Assembly (NCBI GenBank): GCA_008375315.1
Contig: CP032507.1
Location: 868,001 to 932,000, forward strand
Length of the DNA stretch: 64,000 nucleotides
Reading direction: 5' to 3'
Origin: Ectothiorhodospiraceae bacterium BW-2
GTDB taxonomy: Bacteria > Pseudomonadota > Gammaproteobacteria > Thiohalomonadales > Thiohalomonadaceae
The position numbers and the translations under genes are program-made. This document shows, in pieces, positions 24,894 through 33,294 of this stretch; positions within the stretch are counted from its first letter, which is position 1; each line of letters starts with the position of its first letter. The notes below the pieces were generated by a model. It made no database searches. It was not told where the DNA came from and saw only the letters and a list, made by a program, of their open reading frames with translations.

Positions 24894-25006
24894 ATCGCGA
24901 TCAGGGGCTGCCGCCCCTGAACCCCGGGCTAGCGCCCCCGCAAGCGGGCCCCCCCCATAAAGGTAAAAGCATAAAGGGTAAAGGAAACACTACCTGGGGG
25001 GGAGGA
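24894..25006 (-). repeat. Conserved 3' flank of variable repeat 3
   Basis: Third copy of the GC-rich dyad block (see 1021-1140), with CAGGGGC/GCCCCTG and CCCGC/GCGGG arms intact. Small differences lie only in the ATAAAGG repeat part. Confidence 0.72.
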
Positions 25007-26111
25007 CAAGCCGAAAGCCGAGGCTGTCGCCACGGGTGTCGGGATTGGACCCGTCACGAGAGGCGGCGCGCACCCTGGCAGGAATGTTGTCCCACGAACC
25101 GCCACGGCCAGCGCGGAGGCCGGAATCGGCACGGTTCTTGCATGATATTTCCAGGTTGTTTTGGTATTTGTCATCATAGCCAGAGCAGGTCCACTCCCAC
25201 ACATTACCCAGCATATCGTAAAGGCCAAACGGATTGGGGGCAAAGTGACCGACCGGAGAGGTGCCAAGGTTAAACCCTGTGTCACAGTTGTGGTATGTCT
25301 GCCACCTAACGCCATCTTGGCGATTTTGGCACGCCACATTGGCGTAATCACACGCCTCATCGGGGTTATCGCCCCAAAATCGCGCCGTGGTGGTATTGCC
25401 CCGACAAGCATACTCCCACTCCGCCTCAGTCGGTAACCGATACGACTTGCCTTCTGCTTGTTGATTTAGCCACTCCAGATAGGCCATCACATCTAAGTAA
25501 CTTACACAGGTCACCGGATGGTTCTCTTGCTGCCGGTAACCCGGGTTCTGCCAGCAGCGACCTTCCACATACGCCCACGCACCTCCGCCCTCAGAACGGC
25601 TAAAACACCCCTTCTTCCCGCCCGCATTCTCCTCAGCACTGCTGCCATAGCCGGTCGATTCTACAAATCGACGAAATTGGCCCACCGTTACCGCTGTCGT
25701 GGCTATCCAGAAGGGGGTAATCGCCACCCGATGCGGTCCCTCTTTGCCCTCATTTTCATTCCGACCCGCCTCGTTTAGCGGGCTGCCCATCTTAAAATCG
25801 CTATTACCCGGTAACTGGATGAAGGTGCTGCCCGTCAAGGCGTCCACTTGGCGCGGAAAGTGACCGCTCACCTCTTGCGCCTTCTGCTCTGCTGCCAACC
25901 TTACACGGGCTTTACGCTCGGGTTCGCTCTCGGTCGCTTTCTCTGCGGCCTCCTTGCGCTGCTGCGCTTTGTCAGGTCTCCACCCCCACCAGAGCCCTAA
26001 ACCAATAAGAGTGCCCACGCCCCATAGCCAATAGGGTTGAGCCCATGCCCACCCCCGCTGCCACCACGCCTCCGGTTCGGGCAGTATTGCTGTTCCTAAA
26101 AACCTAAGCAA
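24990..26111 (-). CDS. Membrane-anchored sulfatase-modifying-factor-like DGR target protein 3
   Basis: 373 codons if the TTG at 26111 is used. That start and the first eight codons lie in an inserted repeat, so the natural N-terminus is probably lost. Then a membrane helix (YWLWGVGTLIGLGLWWGW), a charged coil (RKEAAEKATESEPERKARVR), and an FGE-sulfatase domain (FIQLPGNSDFKMGSPLNEAG, RLPTEAEWEYACRGN, GLYDMLGNVWEWTCSGYDDK). The tail is variable: GGSWDNIPARVRAASRDGSN. No formylglycine-enzyme cysteines in the tail. About 24 kb from the reverse transcriptase. Confidence 0.82.
   Translation of the reverse strand: MLRFLGTAILPEPEAWWQRGWAWAQPYWLWGVGTLIGLGLWWGWRPDKAQQRKEAAEKATESEPERKARVRLAAEQKAQEVSGHFPRQVDALTGSTFIQLPGNSDFKMGSPLNEAGRNENEGKEGPHRVAITPFWIATTAVTVGQFRRFVESTGYGSSAEENAGGKKGCFSRSEGGGAWAYVEGRCWQNPGYRQQENHPVTCVSYLDVMAYLEWLNQQAEGKSYRLPTEAEWEYACRGNTTTARFWGDNPDEACDYANVACQNRQDGVRWQTYHNCDTGFNLGTSPVGHFAPNPFGLYDMLGNVWEWTCSGYDDKYQNNLEISCKNRADSGLRAGRGGSWDNIPARVRAASRDGSNPDTRGDSLGFRLVLPPR
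25007..25130 (-). repeat. DGR variable repeat 3
   Basis: 124 bp, gap-free with repeats 1 and 2. Codons unique here are GAC, ATT, AGG, TCT, GAC, TCC and ACC at positions where the others carry codons with the same third base. Confidence 0.88.
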
Positions 26112-26414
26112 AGTTGCTCATGGCGGTTTTTGGTAATTCGCTCTCCGTTGATAACACCCTTGCGGGCGAGCAACTGGAGTCCTGGTTGAGCAGTCCCAAC
26201 CGGATGGCCGGTCAACACCGGCAACATGGGCAGTTTCAGCCATCGAAACCCAGCTTGCGCCATAAAAATTGCCTCGATGTTCATCCTGAACAGAGAACAA
26301 CCTTGCGATTCGACTTCGACTCTAACCATGGCACGCAAAACTTTCGCGCTTGTAGATAACCTATCTACGGTGGAAAATTCTAATGACAAATAAATAAAAA
26401 ATCAAGAACTGTTT
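26093..26414. repeat. Dispersed repeat R320, copy 1
   Basis: About 320 bp, from CTGTTCCTAAAAACCTAAGC to GAACTGTTTTTTGCTC, almost identical to 55045-55375. It carries open frames on both strands (97 and 81 codons) that match no family I recognise. The AT-rich right end and sharp boundaries suggest a non-autonomous element or a relic of one. This copy abuts and probably truncates DGR target 3. No clear target duplication was found. Confidence 0.75.
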
Positions 26415-26544
26415 TTTGCTCCTTGAGTGCAACGCAGTTAATGTCACTTTAGGAGGGCGATTGTATCAGAATCAGATAGAGAGTCGCTCTTTCTATTAGT
26501 AGAGTGGAGGCCAGCATGGTTAAACAACACTATTTCTGCCGCCG

Positions 26545-26700
26545 GCTCCAGCTCTTGCAGAAGCGAGGCAGTATGGCATGGAAGGGTTACTGCCCTACGC
26601 GCCGAGTGTCGGTTAACGAAGTAGCCCAGCGTAATATGGGGTTCAAACGCTAAGGCCGATTGGTTTAAGTAGCGACAGCCGGCGCAGCGGCATTAACACC
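26545..26700. repeat. Duplicated segment, also at 21000-21170
   Basis: From CAGCTCTTGCAGAAGCGAGG to the stop of the downstream NTPase gene this segment repeats 21000-21170 with few changes. It shows that the 3' ends of NTPase copies 1 and 3 were copied together with about 110 bp of flanking decayed sequence. Confidence 0.8.
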
Positions 26701-28297
26701 CCCATAAATGGGGCTGGTTCTCCCGTGCGGGGCAGTACCAGAGCTTCTCCTCCCAGCTCACTTTCGGGTCGCGGTTGAAGATAAGCAGATGCGACTCCTC
26801 AGCACCACAGCCGTCGGCATAGTCGAGGGTCTGGGTGATACCTTTGGCAATGAGCTCTTCTAAATCACCCCGTTGCAGTTTTAGCTCGACCACTATCCGC
26901 TGCACCGGCCCAAAGAAGCCCTGCGCCTCATCCAGCGACCACTCGATAGTGAGGTCGGTGCGCTTACGGCCTAAGGCATATTCGCGCTGAATCCGCCCGC
27001 CGCCGTTAATAATCCGCTGCAAAAAGGCCTGCATTAGCAGTTGCGGCCCCGCCTCTTTGTAGTCAAAGCGCTCAATCCAGCCCTCGGCGTTCTCACGGAA
27101 GAAGTGTTGGAAGGCTTTGAGGAGTTTGACCATATTCAGTCGCCGGTCGGGGTGGAGGTACCACACCTGCTCCTGATTGGCGATGGTGGTCTGGGTGATC
27201 CATGTCAGCTCACGCGGAATCACTTCGCGATAGATGCGATTGCTAATGCGCAGCGAGGGGCGCGACACCACTAAACCCAAATCTTCGCAATATTGGCGGT
27301 CATCCAGTGGAACCGGCTGCTCTAACTCATCCACCCCTGCCAGTAAGGGGGCAATCACTCGCCGCACCCGCTCCTCTTGCAGCTTGTGGGCTAACTGGTC
27401 GAGGTGGGTGGCGCGAGATTGAATCAGCCGTTCACGGGCGGCCTGATAGTGCGCCAGCGTAATCGGCTGCGTGCGGTCGCGCAGGCATTTCTCCTCCCAA
27501 GTCAGTTCATGACCCAGCGCATTCACCAGCCACGGCTGCCCCGCCGTATCAAGCCACAGTTCGGGGTAGATGGCTTCATCAAAGGGCTGATCGGTGGCAT
27601 CAGTATGCTGCTGATAGAGTTGGCGGCACTCGGCTTCGGTAAAGTTGCCCATCGTCAGCGATTTGGCTTTGATATTAAAGGCGCTGCCGCCGGTGATGAT
27701 GTCGCCGCTACTCTGGTGGATGCGGTAATCTTTGAGGTCGCGCACGCCGCAGAGCAGCAGCGAGTGGGGAAAGGCGTGCGGGCGCTGAGTATAACCGGTG
27801 CGCAGTTGCCGCAGCAGGGAGACCAGCGTATCGCCAATGAGGGCATCGACCTCATCGAGCAGCAGGACTATCGGCTTGGGATGGTGCAGGCTCCACTCGT
27901 TGAGGAGTGACTGTAAACGCTTGTGCGGATTTTTTGCCGCACGATTCTGCTCTAACCACGCCAGCAGCCCTCCATCGCCGTGGCTCATCGCCCACTCTTC
28001 GGCAATCGCTTCACACACCACATCAATACCTACCGCAACCTCATTGTGCGCCGTCTGCGCCGCTTCGATGTTGACATAGAGCGCGGTATAACGCCCCTCG
28101 GCGTTCAACTGTTCGACGATGGCCAGCAGGGTGGTGGTCTTCCCCGTCTGGCGGGGGGCGTGGAGCAGAAAGTAGCGTTGGCTGTCGATGAGATAGCGCA
28201 ACTCCGGCCAACTGATCCGGGCTAACGGCGACAGGGTGTAGTTCATCTCCGCCTTCTGTGGCCCTGCGGTGTTAAAAAACTTCTCCATTCCTCTCAT
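26693..28297 (-). CDS. AAA-type ATPase with C-terminal PD-(D/E)XK nuclease, copy 3 (mosaic)
   Basis: 534 residues. Walker A HAPRQTGKTT, Walker B LLLDEVDALIGD, nuclease motifs RTDLTIEWSLDE and VVELKLQRGDLEEL. Residues up to TAHNEV, and from LHHPKPIV to about 400, match copy 2 almost exactly. The last 130 or so residues match copy 1 (RGDLEELIAKGITQTLDYAD, DPKVSWEEKLWYCPARE). The 60-residue block before Walker B is unique to this copy. The gene is therefore a recombinant of its neighbours. Confidence 0.83.
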   Translation of the reverse strand: MRGMEKFFNTAGPQKAEMNYTLSPLARISWPELRYLIDSQRYFLLHAPRQTGKTTTLLAIVEQLNAEGRYTALYVNIEAAQTAHNEVAVGIDVVCEAIAEEWAMSHGDGGLLAWLEQNRAAKNPHKRLQSLLNEWSLHHPKPIVLLLDEVDALIGDTLVSLLRQLRTGYTQRPHAFPHSLLLCGVRDLKDYRIHQSSGDIITGGSAFNIKAKSLTMGNFTEAECRQLYQQHTDATDQPFDEAIYPELWLDTAGQPWLVNALGHELTWEEKCLRDRTQPITLAHYQAARERLIQSRATHLDQLAHKLQEERVRRVIAPLLAGVDELEQPVPLDDRQYCEDLGLVVSRPSLRISNRIYREVIPRELTWITQTTIANQEQVWYLHPDRRLNMVKLLKAFQHFFRENAEGWIERFDYKEAGPQLLMQAFLQRIINGGGRIQREYALGRKRTDLTIEWSLDEAQGFFGPVQRIVVELKLQRGDLEELIAKGITQTLDYADGCGAEESHLLIFNRDPKVSWEEKLWYCPARENQPHLWGC

Positions 28298-28587
28298 CCT
28301 CTCGGTTTTGCGCCTAAAATCGGCGGTTCGGAACCTGTACCTACGCCCTTCGCCTACTTGGTGGGCGAGTGGTGATGGAAGCCGCTACGCCATATCCGTG
28401 ATTCATGCGCGTGTTATGGAGAAGGTATTTATTAAGTTGGCCACAGGCGCTTCGCTCTCGCTACCACGCCTGTGACCGGCCATCGTGACGCTGCTATTCG
28501 ATCGGCCCATCCTTGCCCGATGCAGGAGGATAACTCATGGACACCCCGAGTCACGCGAACTGAAGCCATAGCCGCAGCTCTACTGTA

Positions 28588-28740
28588 CTAGGGGGCGGAC
28601 TGGAGCAGAAGCCGAAAACCGATGTTGTTGTTTCGGTTATCGGTGTTGTTCCTGTTGCGATTCGCCGAACGGAGGTTGTTCGGGTTGTTGTTCCAGGAGC
28701 CGCCGCAAACCACGCGACGACCGCAGTGATGGTCATCCCC
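28588..28740 (-). repeat. Orphan DGR template repeat (adenine-rich)
   Basis: On the minus strand the segment translates as GGSW, then NNNPNNLRSANRNRNNTDNR, NNNIGFRL: 13 Asn codons (almost all AAC) in 24 residues. Aligned to the variable repeats of the three targets it matches without gaps: every Asn lies opposite a variable residue, and an AGG lies opposite the TGG/GGG/GGG position. It follows a relic reverse transcriptase C-terminus directly. Its 3' end (CTTCTGCTCCAGTCCGCC) differs from the targets here (CTTGTCCTCCCCCCCAGG), so its cognate target is elsewhere or lost. Confidence 0.85.
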
Positions 28741-29065
28741 CTCGACAAAACACAATACTCCAGAGCAGGTGGCGGCGCAACCCTTCGGTTTCACCGTGGC
28801 GGGCGTGGCCAATCCAGCTCTGCACCGAGGCACGCATATTAGCTAACTCCATGCGCCGCGCCCGCTGGCGATGTTTGCGGGCAAAACGGTGGCCGTTATC
28901 GTTTCGGAGCTGAAGTTTTTGTGGCCAGATGCGGTAGCCAAAGAGATCAATCCCTTCGGTCACTTTGGAGAGAATGGGGTTAGGGTGGAGCTGGAGCTGT
29001 TCGTGGTGGTGCAGCGAGTCGGCAATCGCATCACGCCACTGCCATAGGGTCGTTTTGCTGTCTCC
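28733..29065 (-). pseudogene. C-terminal relic of a second DGR reverse transcriptase
   Basis: Minus-strand frame: WRDAIADSLHHHEQLQLHP, EGIDLFGYRIWPQKLQLRN, RRMELANMRASVQSWIGHA, RHGETEGLRRHLL. This is the thumb/C-terminal region typical of DGR reverse transcriptases (GvDFLGYRI and SvQSWiGHA patterns). The polymerase domain is missing; the frame begins in a dispersed repeat (CTCTCCCGCTGGGAG type). The template repeat follows at once. The relic cannot polymerise, but the template RNA could still be used by another reverse transcriptase in the cell. Confidence 0.85.
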
Positions 29066-29298
29066 CAGCGGGAGAGGGTTGGGGTGAGGGGTAAAATTAG
29101 CAGGGAGCGTGAACGGTTACCATGTGAGTAGCCCGATGGGGATGGTGGAGATGCAGTCACGCCCAAACTCGCCTATACTGAGACTACCTATTCATTAACA
29201 GGAGAGCGATTCATGGCGTGGCAAGACTATGAGTCTTAACCCAAAAGCGCAGACACGGTGCAGCGATAACGACTCAATGAGTTGTCACCCGGTTAGCG
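29066..29298. other. Intergenic stretch with short repeat and small remnant
   Basis: Holds a dispersed palindromic repeat (near CTCCCAGCGGGAGAGGG), then a strong ribosome site and ATG near 29214 reading only MAWQDYES before a stop, probably the edge of a lost gene. No promoter for the PepSY/two-component operon could be assigned with confidence. Confidence 0.4.
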
Positions 29299-29625
29299 AT
29301 GCTATCTGTTAACGCTGCACTGTCAGCAATAGCACTTAGCTTCCTGTTGCTGTTTAGTGTCATCACTAGCGCCAGCGAACAGGAGTACTACCCCGATCAC
29401 GAAGAGGCGATACGGCTGCGCCAGGCCGGTACGATTCTGCCACTGCAACAGATTCTGCAGCAGATCCCGCCCCGCTTCGGTGATAATCTGCTGGAGGTCG
29501 AGCTGGAGCGTAAACAGGGGCGCTATCTCTATGAGATCGAAATTCTGACACCCCACGGCGAAGTTTACGAACTCTATTTTGATGCCAGCAACGGCCAACT
29601 ACTACAACAACAGCGGGAGGATTAG
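29299..29625 (+). CDS. PepSY-domain periplasmic protein
   Basis: 108 residues with signal peptide (LSFLLLFSVITSASE) and one PepSY domain: EAIRLRQAGTILPLQQILQQ, then YLYEIEILTPHGEVYELYFD ending ASNGQLL. Directly precedes a response regulator whose ATG follows its stop. PepSY proteins next to two-component genes commonly act as periplasmic modulators or sensors of metals or envelope state (family knowledge). The ligand is unknown here. Confidence 0.85.
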   Translation: MLSVNAALSAIALSFLLLFSVITSASEQEYYPDHEEAIRLRQAGTILPLQQILQQIPPRFGDNLLEVELERKQGRYLYEIEILTPHGEVYELYFDASNGQLLQQQRED

Positions 29626-30297
29626 ATGCGTCTGCTATTAGTAGAGGATGATCAAGCGCTCGCCGCCAGCCTGATAAAACAGCTACAGCAGCGCAGCTAT
29701 GCAGTAGATCATAGCGATAACGGCATTGATGGCCAGTTTATGGGGGAGGAGATCGACTACGATGCGGTGATTCTCGACTTAGGACTACCACAACGCCCAG
29801 GGCTAGAGGTGTTACAGCAGTGGCGCAGTCACGATCGCAACATGCCGGTACTGATCCTAACCGCCCGTGATAGCTGGCAGGAGCGGGTTGAGGGGCTACG
29901 CCAGGGTGCCGACGACTATCTCGGCAAACCGTTCCACCCAGAAGAGCTGCTCGCCCGACTCGAAGCGCTCTGCCGCCGCTTCTACGGTCAAACAACACAA
30001 CAGATCCAAATCGATGATTTAACCCTCGATCTACAGCAACAGCAGCTAATTCGCCATGGTGAAAAACCGATCACACTGACAGCAATTGAGTTTCGTCTGC
30101 TGCGATTTTTAATCCTCAACCCCGATAAAATTTTGGCTAAATCGACCATTAACAGCCACCTCTATGATGAGACACAGGAGCACGACAGCAATGTGATTGA
30201 GGTCTATATCCGCCGACTAAGACAGAAGCTAGGCAGAGAGCGAATTTCTACCCTGCGCGGACAGGGGTACCGCTTTAATAGCCAAACCGACTCTTAA
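29626..30297 (+). CDS. OmpR/PhoB-type response regulator
   Basis: 223 residues. Receiver domain with acidic pair EDD, phospho-acceptor Asp in AVILDLGLPQRPG, Thr in LILTARDS and Lys in YLGKPF. Winged-helix DNA-binding domain from about residue 125 (ITLTAIEFRLLRFLILNPDK, SNVIEVYIRRLRQKLGRE, TLRGQGYRF). QseB/PmrA-like. Part of a PepSY-regulator-kinase operon; the kinase begins 4 bp after its stop. Confidence 0.93.
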   Translation: MRLLLVEDDQALAASLIKQLQQRSYAVDHSDNGIDGQFMGEEIDYDAVILDLGLPQRPGLEVLQQWRSHDRNMPVLILTARDSWQERVEGLRQGADDYLGKPFHPEELLARLEALCRRFYGQTTQQIQIDDLTLDLQQQQLIRHGEKPITLTAIEFRLLRFLILNPDKILAKSTINSHLYDETQEHDSNVIEVYIRRLRQKLGRERISTLRGQGYRFNSQTDS

Positions 30298-30301
30298 GCC
30301 G

Positions 30302-31639
30302 TTGCGCCAATACCCCTACCGCTCACTAAAACGACGACTGCAAGCGGGCCTATTTGGTTCACTACTGCTAGTACTGCTACTGCTCTATCTAGGTTTAAAT
30401 CAGCTACTACTGCACCTCTATCAGCAGGAGATTATCACCCGTCTGCACCACGATACCGAGATGATTCTGCAAGCGGTTGATCCGGTTAACGCCACCGTAA
30501 CCCCTAACCGAATCGCGCCGATCTATCAGCGGCCGCTATCGGGTCACTACTACCAAATTGATATCGCCGAGCACCCTCCCCTACGCTCCCGCTCACTGTG
30601 GGATGAGCAGCTACCACAAGTTGATCTAGCGACAGGCAGCGAGCAGCAGAGCTCACCCCATCTAGCGACACAGCAGCTATTAGCGCTCAGTCAGGGATTT
30701 ACTAAACAGGGCATCGCTTTAACCATTACCGTAGCCGAGGATATCTACCGCAGCCGCGAACTACGCCAGCAGCTACTGTGGCTTCTCGCAGCCGCCGCTT
30801 TAGTGTCACTGCTGCTGCTAACTGCGGTACAGCTATGGGTAGTGCAGGGAGCGCTAGCAACGCTAAAGCAGATCAAGCAGCAGTTACAGGCACTGCAACA
30901 GGGGAAGCAGCAGCAGCTCCGGCTTGAACAGATACCGGCTGAAATCGCACCATTAGCGCAGGAGCTCAATCAGCTACTGCAACAGCAGGCAGAGCGTCTG
31001 CAGCGCTCGCGCCATGCCGTCGGTAATCTAGCTCATGCGCTAAAAACGCCGCTTAACCGCCTGCTACTATTCGGACACGAACCGCTATGGCAGCACTATC
31101 CTGAGCAACGACAGCACTATCATCAGGCACTACAGCAGATCCACCACCATATTGATCGTGAGCTGAAACGGGCCCGACTGGCCGGCCGCGCTCTGCCAGG
31201 GCACTACTTTAAACCGGCACAAGAGCTGCCACTGCTACGCCAGCTACTGCTGCAGATCTACGCCGACCGACAACTCACGCTGGAGCTCAACTTCCCCCCC
31301 GAGCCAGAGCTGGCGCTAGATCGTGACGACATGGTCGAGCTACTGGGTAATCTGCTCGATAACGGCTGCAAATGGGCTCGTTCGCGCATCGTCTGTACAC
31401 TGTCTCAACAGGGTGATAAGGCTATTATTTTCCGGATTGCTGATGATGGCTCTGGCTGTACGACTGAAATGCTAACACAGATCGCACAACGCGGTCTGCG
31501 ACTCGATGAACAGCAGCAGGGCTCAGGACTGGGGTTAGCCATTGTTAGCGATATTGTCAAACTCTATCACGGTGAATTAACCTTTACCCAAGCAGCAGAG
31601 GGGGGGTTGGAGGTTACAGTAAAACTGCCGTTAGACTAG
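30302..31639 (+). CDS. Sensor histidine kinase
   Basis: 445 residues from TTG 30302. Two membrane helices (LFGSLLLVLLLLYLGLNQLL and LLLAAAALVSLLLLTAVQLW) enclose a periplasmic sensor. Then HAMP-like linker, HisKA with phospho-acceptor His in NLAHALKTPLNRL, and HATPase_c with N box NLLDNGCKWA, G1 IADDGSGC and G2 GSGLGLAIV. It pairs with the regulator just upstream. The PepSY protein may modulate it. Confidence 0.92.
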   Translation: MRQYPYRSLKRRLQAGLFGSLLLVLLLLYLGLNQLLLHLYQQEIITRLHHDTEMILQAVDPVNATVTPNRIAPIYQRPLSGHYYQIDIAEHPPLRSRSLWDEQLPQVDLATGSEQQSSPHLATQQLLALSQGFTKQGIALTITVAEDIYRSRELRQQLLWLLAAAALVSLLLLTAVQLWVVQGALATLKQIKQQLQALQQGKQQQLRLEQIPAEIAPLAQELNQLLQQQAERLQRSRHAVGNLAHALKTPLNRLLLFGHEPLWQHYPEQRQHYHQALQQIHHHIDRELKRARLAGRALPGHYFKPAQELPLLRQLLLQIYADRQLTLELNFPPEPELALDRDDMVELLGNLLDNGCKWARSRIVCTLSQQGDKAIIFRIADDGSGCTTEMLTQIAQRGLRLDEQQQGSGLGLAIVSDIVKLYHGELTFTQAAEGGLEVTVKLPLD

Positions 31640-31847
31640 CTGCGCCTAACGACAAGCTCACCTTCCGCAACTTTTGACCGATTTGTGGTTACATAGGGGC
31701 TCCTCCCCCTGTCGGTGCTCTCTGATTTTCAGGGAGGCGCGGGAGGCGGATTGCACTCGTCGTGATGAAGAAGTGATGGCTTTGGCGCACTGGGAGCGAA
31801 GAGTTATTGTCACTTTATGATCGGAATGATGGTGAACGGGTATTTCG

Positions 31848-31963
31848 GGCCTTGTTCACCGTTTCGTCAGGCTTGCGATGTCTATTCTTCCCCCCTCCAA
31901 CCTCCCCGCGCTGGGGGAAGGGTTGGGGTGGGGGCAAAAAATGGCGAAACGATGAACAAGGCC
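31848..31963. mobile_element. MITE-like element with 19-bp terminal inverted repeats
   Basis: 116 bp bounded by GGCCTTGTTCACCGTTTCG and the complement of GGCCTTGTTCATCGTTTCG (one mismatch). A related complete unit lies at 43589-43696. Single ends occur at 33791-33808, 43442-43462 and 53411-53432. It has no coding capacity and sits just before a decayed methyltransferase gene. Confidence 0.75.
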
Positions 31964-32400
31964 TGCCGACTCGACCCGTGCGCTCGATATGGCACCGCTC
32001 TACGACCGATTTTTACCCTATCTACCCGCTACGGGGCATATTCTCGATGTCGGGTGTGGCTCCGGGCGCGATAGCCGTGCCTTTATGCAGCGGGGCTACA
32101 GCATGACCGCCACCGAGCCAGTCGAAACCCTAGCCACCATAGCCGAAGCGTGGCTAGGAGGCAACCGGTACACCGCCAAACGGTGCAAAATCTGACCGAT
32201 TGCGCCCTGTACGATGGCATTTGGCCGTGTGCCTCGCTGCTTGCTGCACCTGCTGCCACAGACGCTGCCGGACGCATTTTTGCGGCTAGGCAGGGCGCTA
32301 AAGCCTGACGGGATGCTTTATGCCTCGTTTAAGCTCGGTAGCGGGGTGAGGCAAGCCCATGGCCGCACCTTTACCGATCTAGATAGCGCCATCCTGACAC
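31951..32400 (+). pseudogene. Decayed SAM-dependent methyltransferase
   Basis: Pieces in different plus frames: APLYDRFLPYLPATGHILDV followed by GCGSGRDS (SAM-binding motif I), then YDGIWPCASLLH, and LRLGRALKPDGMLYASFKLG. These are successive segments of one class I methyltransferase of about 190 residues, with at least two frameshifts. The 5' end is formed by a MITE end (ATGAACAAGGCC), and the 3' end is cut by the Rpn-like gene on the other strand. Confidence 0.8.
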
Positions 32401-33279
32401 TCAGGGTCGCGATTCAGGTTGAAACACCTCTTCCAGTGTTTGGGCATCAACAAAATTATCCCCCCACTGCTCCAGCTCTTCGATTGTGGCGCTTGCCAGC
32501 TTCTGCCGTAGTTCGTTATTGAGCGCATTAAAACCAAAACGGCGGATGATTTGCCGCTCTAATATTTTGCTTTCACCCTGTTGCACTCCCTCCTGCTTCC
32601 ACTCTTGGGTCAACTGGGTCATTCGTTCCGCCAACATCGATTGTACCTCGCTTAACTCATTGATTTCTGGTAGTTTATCCGCCGGTGCTAGGCGTTTAAG
32701 TACCATACGGTTGATCCAGATAGTAAAAGCGCGACGCAGTTCACGATTGTGCTCCCCTTTAAGCTGTTTGGTCAGCCGGGCGACCACGGTCTCTATCTGC
32801 TTTAGATCCGGATTATTCTCCAGCTCCAGAATATCACTAAAGTGGTTATTGGCGATATCGTATGAGGTACGCCCCTCGTCGAGCAGGTGGTAGCGCTGGC
32901 TTGGCATATAGATCTGTAATCCACCGGGAACGGCTTCAATTAACTGATTCACATTGCGTGCCGCACTCCAGGGTGTGTCACCATTATAGATCACGATGGG
33001 AAAAACCGGCGGCAACTTTTTGCCCGGTTTAATCAGCTTCTGTTTAATTAACGATTGGTAGAGCAGCCCTGTATAGACCATCACCCGCAGCGCCATCCAG
33101 CGGTCGATAATGTCATCTTCCCGATCGCGTAGATCATCACTCACATGTTCGCCGCTACAGCGTTCGAGTGTGGTGTAGTCGAGCTGCTCTACCCACGGCT
33201 CGTTAATGTAGCCTCGTAGCAGATCTTCGACCATCTGCCGATGGCTAAACAGATTTTTGTAGGCGTTGTCGTGTTGCAT
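32401..33279 (-). CDS. Rpn/YhgA-family nuclease-like protein lacking its catalytic core
   Basis: 292 residues: HDNAYKNLFSHRQMVEDLLR and a DUF4351-like C-terminus (ILERQIIRRFGFN, LASATIEELEQWGDNFVDA). In the family the motif SDDLRDREDDIIW is followed by strands carrying the PD-(D/E)XK acidic residues and ending before WMALRVLVYTGLLY. Here DDI is joined directly to DRWMALRVMVYTGLLY, so the catalytic strands are deleted in frame. The reading frame is otherwise intact. Probably inactive as a nuclease. Confidence 0.75.
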   Translation of the reverse strand: MQHDNAYKNLFSHRQMVEDLLRGYINEPWVEQLDYTTLERCSGEHVSDDLRDREDDIIDRWMALRVMVYTGLLYQSLIKQKLIKPGKKLPPVFPIVIYNGDTPWSAARNVNQLIEAVPGGLQIYMPSQRYHLLDEGRTSYDIANNHFSDILELENNPDLKQIETVVARLTKQLKGEHNRELRRAFTIWINRMVLKRLAPADKLPEINELSEVQSMLAERMTQLTQEWKQEGVQQGESKILERQIIRRFGFNALNNELRQKLASATIEELEQWGDNFVDAQTLEEVFQPESRP

Positions 33280-33294
33280 GGGTGCCCGGTTTAA

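Noticed and set aside
28588-28833. Template repeat considered as the end of a functional lectin gene
   Set aside because: Upstream sequence is reverse transcriptase C-terminus, not a lectin domain, and Asn fills exactly the positions that vary elsewhere.
31661-31847. Possible gene after the histidine kinase
   Set aside because: No frame with a start signal or recognisable family; only degenerate intergenic sequence before the MITE-like element.
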